Positions 17,171 to 22,060 of a DNA stretch of 22,060 nucleotides are shown here, one piece after another. The translations under genes and the position numbers were made by a program. The DNA is from an uncultured Balneolaceae bacterium (GTDB lineage Bacteria; Bacteroidota; Rhodothermia; Balneolales; Balneolaceae). The DNA lies in assembly GCA_938003885.1 (NCBI GenBank), contig CALKWT010000253.1, positions 1 to 22,060 on the forward strand, given 5' to 3'. The notes under the pieces were generated by a model. It was given only the letters and a program-made list of their open reading frames with translations. It had not been told where the DNA came from and did no database searches. Every line of letters begins with the position of its first letter. Within the stretch, counting starts at the first letter, position 1.

Positions 17171-19198
17171 ATGAAAAAATCGATTTTATTGCTGATAGCT
17201 GTCCTGAGTACAACTACACTCTTCGCACAGTCAGAGCAGCATCGTTCAGCAGAATCAGGCCCTTCTTTAAAGCTCCTGCCCTACTCCAATCCCCTTATTG
17301 AGAAAAGGGAAATTCCGGATCTTACCGATGCAGAAATCTCATTTAACGAAACCGATACTGAATTTCTGAGAAGAATTTCAGATGTCTATAAGTTGCATGT
17401 ACTCTCTATTGATGCCCAGGTTCAGGGCGACTTGATAGAAGCGGAAAATTACATTAATGAATCGTTTGCATCGATTCAGTCCCTGATGGATGACTATCCG
17501 GAAATCCAAAATAACCGACGCTTCTCAGAACTCTACAGATCGGTCATGGCAGAGCACAGTGAATTCTACGGAATTGCAGAAGTTCAGCGGGAAACGGAGG
17601 GAGATATTTTCGAGATCCGGGAAGAACTCTTTTCAGAACAGGGCGACTGGATTTCTGACGGGTATTCCCTGCCTGAAAATCTCACGTTTAACCGAACCGA
17701 CGTGCCGTTAATTCAGAATGAACATGTGAACCGCCATCTGATGTATTATACATTGCGGCGACCCGACGTTATGGAAACTTGGCTGGAGAGATCAGAGTAC
17801 TATTTCCCGATGATGAAGGAGATATTTGAAGAGGAAGGGGTACCGGTAGAATTGATACACCTCTCCATGATTGAGAGCGGTCTGGTTCCGACAGCCAGAA
17901 GCTGGGCATCTGCCGTCGGATTATGGCAATTTATTGCCGCCACCGGACGGTTTTATGACCTGGATGTTAACTGGTGGGTGGATGAGCGAAGGGATCCTAT
18001 TAAATCGACACGTGCGGCAGCGCAGCATCTGAAAGATCTTTATGAGGTATGGAATGATTGGCATCTGGCTCTCGCCAATTACAATCTGAGCCCGCGCGGA
18101 CTGCGCAGGGGAATTCGGGCGGCTGGCGGAGTTGAGGATTACTGGGCCGCCTATCCGCATCTTCCGCGGGAGACGAGAGGCTATGTTCCCGGCTATATTG
18201 CAGCAACTATGATCGCTTTGAATCCAGAAGAGTTCGGATTTCAAAGACCGCGTAACGGGAGGGTTTATCAGTTTGACGTTGTGGAAGTAGATGGTCTGAT
18301 GCCACTGGAGGAACTTGCCACCGCAGCCGGTATCACTTTAGAAGAACTGAAGGAGTACAATCCTGAACTGCTGAGATGGGCCACACCCCCGGTAGAGAGC
18401 TACTCTCTGAAAATCCCACGAGGGGGAGTTGACCAGTTTTTGGCGGCTTATCAGGAGATCCCGAAAGAGAACAGGGCATCATCTGTCACCATGCATACCG
18501 TAGCCCGGGGTGAGTCGCTGGGTATCATTGCAAATAGATATGGCACATCTGTTAGAGCCCTTTATGAATCCAACGAAAAACTGAGCAATGTGATCCATCC
18601 CGGTCAAACAATTGTTGTACCAGTGGCCTCCGCCGGGAATAGCAGAGGTTCCTCGGGAAGTGCCTCTTCAGCTGATATCGCTGAGAACAGATCCTCTTCA
18701 GGAAGCAGTTCTTCTGGTAGCTCTTCTTCGGGCAGCTCGTCATCAACTTCTGGAAATACTCAGGCACCTGCCAATACCACATCCGTTACCTATGTAGTGA
18801 AGAGCGGAGACACCATAGGCCACATTGCTGAATGGCATGATGTGCGGTCGTGGCAGATTCGCAACTGGAACAATATCGGTGACGTTATTCGGGCGGGGCA
18901 GCGTCTGGTTATTCACGTTCCATCCGATAAAGCGGATTATTACAGACAAGTGGATTCTTTTACTTTTGCACGCAAGCAGGAGCTGGAGAGAAGGCAGCGG
19001 GCGGGTGAAGATATTTTTGCGCTTTACTCCGGAAACTCGTCCGGTGGCGGGGATGTTGTCGAGTATACGGTCAGAAGGAATGACACCTTGATCGGTATTG
19101 CAAGGAACCACGGGGTTTCTGTTTCAGCTATTCAAAAGGTGAATAATCTGAGCGGATCCCGGATCTATGCAGGTCAAAATCTCATCATCCGTAAATAG
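17171..19198 (+). CDS. MltD-like membrane-associated lytic murein transglycosylase with LysM repeats
   Basis: A 675-residue secreted enzyme that cleaves murein glycan strands, forming 1,6-anhydro-MurNAc ends. The signal peptide covers residues 1-19 (LLLIAVLSTTTLFAQ). A helical acidic region to about 200 follows, then the SLT domain with VPVELIHLSMIESGL (catalytic Glu235), SWASAVGLWQFIAATGR, DERRDPIKSTRAAAQHL and LALANYNLSPRGLRRG. A degenerate LysM-like segment (about 375-420) is followed by three LysM repeats starting near residues 442, 541 and 632, which bind murein. A Ser/Gly-rich linker (about 489-538) separates the first two. No lipobox is seen, unlike E. coli MltD. The S41 protease gene follows after 11 bases. 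Lack of an exact orthologue is why I give no symbol. Confidence 0.93.
   Translation: MKKSILLLIAVLSTTTLFAQSEQHRSAESGPSLKLLPYSNPLIEKREIPDLTDAEISFNETDTEFLRRISDVYKLHVLSIDAQVQGDLIEAENYINESFASIQSLMDDYPEIQNNRRFSELYRSVMAEHSEFYGIAEVQRETEGDIFEIREELFSEQGDWISDGYSLPENLTFNRTDVPLIQNEHVNRHLMYYTLRRPDVMETWLERSEYYFPMMKEIFEEEGVPVELIHLSMIESGLVPTARSWASAVGLWQFIAATGRFYDLDVNWWVDERRDPIKSTRAAAQHLKDLYEVWNDWHLALANYNLSPRGLRRGIRAAGGVEDYWAAYPHLPRETRGYVPGYIAATMIALNPEEFGFQRPRNGRVYQFDVVEVDGLMPLEELATAAGITLEELKEYNPELLRWATPPVESYSLKIPRGGVDQFLAAYQEIPKENRASSVTMHTVARGESLGIIANRYGTSVRALYESNEKLSNVIHPGQTIVVPVASAGNSRGSSGSASSADIAENRSSSGSSSSGSSSSGSSSSTSGNTQAPANTTSVTYVVKSGDTIGHIAEWHDVRSWQIRNWNNIGDVIRAGQRLVIHVPSDKADYYRQVDSFTFARKQELERRQRAGEDIFALYSGNSSGGGDVVEYTVRRNDTLIGIARNHGVSVSAIQKVNNLSGSRIYAGQNLIIRK
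18636..18780 (+). repeat. Low-complexity Ser/Gly linker coding repeat
   Basis: This part of the transglycosylase gene encodes a run of short units of the SSSSG type (about residues 489-538). At DNA level it contains repeated TCTTCT and GGCAGCTC-like units in mixed codons. It is a flexible linker between LysM modules and a place where copy number could vary by slippage, although the mixed codons reduce that chance. Confidence 0.7.
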
Positions 19199-19209
19199 AC
19201 CGGAGCTCT

Positions 19210-20847
19210 ATGAGATCACGCGCAGCTAAATTATTGGCCGCAGGAATTTTATCACTTTTGCTGCTGTTTCTCTTTGCATTCCAGAGAAACAACGATCTAT
19301 TTTTTCAGATAACAAAGCAGATAACGATTTTCGGTGATGTGTACAGGGAAGTAGCTGTCCACTATATCGATGAAATATCTCCTGAAAAACTGATGCGCAA
19401 AGGAATCGACTCCATGCTGGAGTCGTTGGATCCTTACACACTCTATGTACCCGAAGGGGAGCAGCACCAGCTGGAGATCTTGTCGACAGGTTCCTATGGT
19501 GGTGTGGGGATTGAGGCGGGCTACAGAGGGGAAGATATTGTAATTATTGCTCCTCATCCCGGTTACCCTGCTCATAGGGCCGGGTTGCGTGCCGGAGATA
19601 TTATCCGCTCAATTGATGGTGTGGAGATCCATAAGATGGAGCCGGCTGAAGTCCGGGAGATGACCGTCGGCAATCCCGGCTCTGTCCTGGAAATCGTGAT
19701 TGAACGCCCCGGTATATCGGAGCCGATATCCTTCTCTCTTGTAAGAGAACGGATCGAAGTCAAGAATATCACCCTTTCATCGAGGGTGGGGGATAACGAT
19801 GAGCTTGGATATGTACAGCTTGCAAGATTTGGGAAAAATGCTGCGGAAGAACTCAGAACGGTGCTGCTCGATTTCCAGAATGAAGGGAACCTGGAAGGCC
19901 TGATCCTAGATTTGAGAAATAACCCGGGCGGGCTCCTGAATGAGGCTGTTGAAATTGTAGACAAATTTATCGAACCGGGAGTTACCATCGTGGAAACGAG
20001 AAGCAGGGTGGGTTCTAACAATAGCATACTCTCTACACAGGAGGTGCCACTTTTTGAGAATCTGCCCGTGGTCATTCTGATTAACAAAGGGAGCGCAAGT
20101 GCCTCAGAAATCGTTGCGGGCGCGCTGCAGGATCTGGACAGGGCCGTCATCCTGGGGGAAACCAGTTTTGGTAAAGGGTTGGTTCAGACCATTCGTCCGC
20201 TCTCTTACAACACCTCTCTGAAGCTGACCATTGCAGAATATTTTATTCCAAGCGGCAGGGGGATTCAGGCATTGAACTACACACATGATGAGACCCTGCC
20301 TGTAACAGATAAGGACTCCAGAGGAAGGGAGTTTAGAACCAGAAATGGAAGAATCGTAACGGATGGCAACGGTATCGAGCCCGATATACGAATCGAAAGC
20401 ATGGAACCATCCCTCTTGGAAGTGGCACTCCAGAAAGAGAACAGATATCTCTTTTTTATTAATAACCTGTTGCAAAACGAGGAGGCCACCCAGATGCCGG
20501 ACAACCTTTTCGAGCAGTTTACACGCACTCTTGTCGAGGAACAGTTTACTTTCCAGACGCCGGCAGACCGTCATATCTCTGCACTTAGAGAAGATCTGGA
20601 TCATTTCCTGAGCAAAGAGAGTGCTGAGGATCACATTTCCAGTCTTGAATCCCTGGTGAGGGATTATAAAATTCATCAGATGTATGAACATCAGAAAGCG
20701 ATAGAGGCAGAGCTCACCATACAGTGGTTGCGGCAGACGGGTGTGAAAGAGGGAGACAAGGAGATCCTCGGGCTCGACAGTTCCATTCAGACGGCAGTTG
20801 AAATCATCGGAAATCCTTATAAATACCAAACCGTATTACGACCCTGA
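19210..20847 (+). CDS. C-terminal processing peptidase, S41 family (CtpA/Prc-like)
   Basis: A 545-residue serine protease with a Ser/Lys dyad that trims proteins from the C-terminus in the envelope. One N-terminal hydrophobic helix (about residues 7-25) anchors or exports it. Then come a short cap (YIDEISPEKLMRKGIDSML, SLDPYT), a PDZ domain (about 88-170, GYPAHRAGLRAGDIIRSIDG) and the S41 core with GLILDLRNNPGGLL, INKGSASASEIVAGALQ (catalytic Ser297) and GETSFGKGLVQT (Lys322). A helical C-terminal part (about 390-545) has no domain I recognise. GGAG at 19202-19205 precedes the ATG. The gene follows the transglycosylase by 11 bases, which suggests that a murein hydrolase and the protease that may control it are co-expressed. 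Confidence 0.94.
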   Translation: MRSRAAKLLAAGILSLLLLFLFAFQRNNDLFFQITKQITIFGDVYREVAVHYIDEISPEKLMRKGIDSMLESLDPYTLYVPEGEQHQLEILSTGSYGGVGIEAGYRGEDIVIIAPHPGYPAHRAGLRAGDIIRSIDGVEIHKMEPAEVREMTVGNPGSVLEIVIERPGISEPISFSLVRERIEVKNITLSSRVGDNDELGYVQLARFGKNAAEELRTVLLDFQNEGNLEGLILDLRNNPGGLLNEAVEIVDKFIEPGVTIVETRSRVGSNNSILSTQEVPLFENLPVVILINKGSASASEIVAGALQDLDRAVILGETSFGKGLVQTIRPLSYNTSLKLTIAEYFIPSGRGIQALNYTHDETLPVTDKDSRGREFRTRNGRIVTDGNGIEPDIRIESMEPSLLEVALQKENRYLFFINNLLQNEEATQMPDNLFEQFTRTLVEEQFTFQTPADRHISALREDLDHFLSKESAEDHISSLESLVRDYKIHQMYEHQKAIEAELTIQWLRQTGVKEGDKEILGLDSSIQTAVEIIGNPYKYQTVLRP

Positions 20848-20848
20848 T

Positions 20849-21700
20849 TTGGGAAAAGCAGATTTACATATACATACCAATGCCTCTGATGGCGGGCAGG
20901 ACCCTGAGCAGGTACTCAGAATGGCCGTTCGAAAGGGGCTGAAAACGGTCTCCATTACAGACCATGATACCATTCAGGGGTATCTGTCAGTCCGGGACAA
21001 GGCCGAAGGAATGGGGTTGCAGCTTATATCGGGCGTTGAAGTCTCCTGCCTCTGGAATCGTCGGGAAATCCACATTCTTGCCTATAATTTTGATGCGGAG
21101 GATCCCGGCGTTGTTGAGCTGCTTTTCCGACAGAGCCGGGCGCGGAAAAAAAGAATGAAACAGATTGTGGAATACCTTCAGGGAAAAGGTGTGGATATAG
21201 AGTATGATGAAGTGATGGCAGAAGCCTACGGTGGAAATGTAGGAAGGCCTCATGCTGCAGTGATCCTGGTGAAAAAAGGGTACGCTGTCTCGATACAGGA
21301 TGCGTTTATTCGCTACCTGTCAAATGAAGGAATCCGTGAGATCAGCACTGATTATGCGCCTCTGGATAGCGTGTTGGAAACCTTTAAAGAGGCAGGAGGC
21401 GTGCTCTCTGTTGCGCATCCCGGGCCCGTCTACTCAGACAGTGAGCTTATCCGATTAATTGGGGAAGGAATGGACGGAATTGAATGTATCCATCCGAGTC
21501 ATAACTTTGATAAACAAAAACGATATACTGAGATAGCCGCCTCAAATCATCTGCTTATTACGGGGGGCAGTGACTTTCATGGCCATGGATCCACCGAGAC
21601 GAGTTACGAACCCTATCTGGGTACGGTCGCTATTAGTAACAAGCATGTGGAGGCCTTATTACGTCTGTCGGAAAACAGGCGTCTGATACTGAAGAATTAA
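20849..21700 (+). CDS. PHP-domain phosphoesterase (YciV/RNase AM-like)
   Basis: A PHP-fold metal-dependent phosphoesterase. Motifs in order are KADLHIHTNASDG, ITDHDTIQG, ISGVEVSC, IHILAYNFD, GRPHAAVILVKKGY, VLSVAHPGP and GGSDFHGHG. The GRPH and KKGYAVSIQDAF stretches resemble YciV/RNase AM, which hydrolyses 3',5'-bisphosphate nucleotides and trims short RNA 5' ends; the exact substrate is inferred. The start is uncertain. TTG 20849, one base after the S41 gene stop, gives 283 residues beginning MGKADLHIHT. TTG 20798 would add 17 residues and overlap that gene by 50 bases. No in-frame ATG precedes the first metal motif. ribH follows after 18 bases. Confidence 0.88.
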   Translation: MGKADLHIHTNASDGGQDPEQVLRMAVRKGLKTVSITDHDTIQGYLSVRDKAEGMGLQLISGVEVSCLWNRREIHILAYNFDAEDPGVVELLFRQSRARKKRMKQIVEYLQGKGVDIEYDEVMAEAYGGNVGRPHAAVILVKKGYAVSIQDAFIRYLSNEGIREISTDYAPLDSVLETFKEAGGVLSVAHPGPVYSDSELIRLIGEGMDGIECIHPSHNFDKQKRYTEIAASNHLLITGGSDFHGHGSTETSYEPYLGTVAISNKHVEALLRLSENRRLILKN

Positions 21701-21718
21701 CTAAATAATTAGAAAACA

Positions 21719-22060
21719 ATGAGTAAATTAGAGATGAAACAGCCCGATTGGAGTCATATAAAAGTGGCAGTTGTGGTTTCCAGATGGAACTCGTTTATCA
21801 CCGACGAGATGGCTCGGTCGGCGGTTGAAACCCTGAAAGGGAAAGGGATCACCGATGCCAATATTGTAGAAGCGTACTGTCCCGGATCCTTTGAATTACC
21901 GCTGGCTTGCCGCTGGTTTATGCAACAAAAAGAGATCGACGGAGTTGTTGCCATCGGTGTTGTCATACGCGGGGGGACCCCGCACTTTGAATATGTATGT
22001 GATGCAGTAACACGGGGAATCACCGATCTGAATATTGAATTTGGCAAACCGGCATCCTTC
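21719..22060 (+). CDS. ribH: 6,7-dimethyl-8-ribityllumazine synthase (riboflavin synthesis), 5' part
   Basis: Joins 5-amino-6-ribitylaminouracil with 3,4-dihydroxy-2-butanone 4-phosphate to give lumazine, the step before riboflavin. The window holds the first 114 codons; the gene runs past the right edge with no stop. Diagnostic stretches are VAVVVSRWNSFIT (substrate-binding aromatic region), CPGSFELPLAC (usually PGAFE-P), VVAIGVVIRGGTPHFEYVC with the catalytic His, and TRGITDLNIEFGKPASF. RGGTPH stands where RGETPH is most common, a small departure. The start is ATG 21719. The gene sits 18 bases after the PHP gene, probably in the same transcript. Confidence 0.93.
   Translation, partial: MSKLEMKQPDWSHIKVAVVVSRWNSFITDEMARSAVETLKGKGITDANIVEAYCPGSFELPLACRWFMQQKEIDGVVAIGVVIRGGTPHFEYVCDAVTRGITDLNIEFGKPASF

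Noticed and set aside
19572..20829. Two long minus-strand frames (192 and 241 codons) opposite the S41 protease gene
   Set aside because: The plus strand carries the complete protease with catalytic residues; the minus-strand translations are low-complexity or unlike any protein.

Overview
The window reads as ordinary chromosomal DNA of a free-living bacterium in or near Bacteroidota, in the Balneolota/Rhodothermota direction. The reasons are: the most convincing promoter has the Bacteroidota-type form TTTG-N19-TAnnTTTG; Shine-Dalgarno sequences are mostly weak or absent; several genes appear to start with TTG; and exported proteins have short signal peptides or lipoboxes. The taxon is an inference, because no rRNA or tRNA gene is present. 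TAG, TAA and TGA all serve as normal stops.

Layout. Bases 219-4476 form a sugar/inositol catabolic patch: iolD (+), an IolE-like TIM-barrel isomerase/dehydratase (-, tail to tail with iolD), and a LacI-type regulator (+) with a perfect 14-bp LacI-style operator at 3294-3307. Next come an exported endonuclease/exonuclease/phosphatase-family protein (+) and a minus-strand pair, mgsA then a TatD-family hydrolase. The TatD gene is interrupted by one in-frame TAG. mgsA diverges from ndk across an intergenic region with back-to-back promoters. Then follow a NamZ-like (DUF1343) lipoprotein, rlmB on the minus strand, and a plus-strand run of a small two-helix membrane protein, a cytosolic glycerophosphodiester phosphodiesterase, pyrG, a Nudix hydrolase, an exported YtcJ-like amidohydrolase and glutamine-dependent nadE. 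The right end holds a MltD-like LysM lytic transglycosylase, a CtpA/S41 protease, a PHP-domain phosphoesterase and the 5' part of ribH, with small gaps that suggest co-transcription.

How the genes work together. Three themes recur: nucleotide and cofactor metabolism (ndk, pyrG, nadE, ribH, Nudix, PHP), murein turnover in the envelope (NamZ-like, MltD-like, CtpA), and sugar/inositol breakdown under a LacI regulator.

I found no mobile element, CRISPR array, phage gene, defence system or RNA gene, and no convincing undescribed system. The points most worth a second look are the amber-interrupted tatD, the abutting divergent mgsA/ndk promoters with a roughly 260-nt ndk leader, and the terminator-promoter pair between ndk and the NamZ-like gene.
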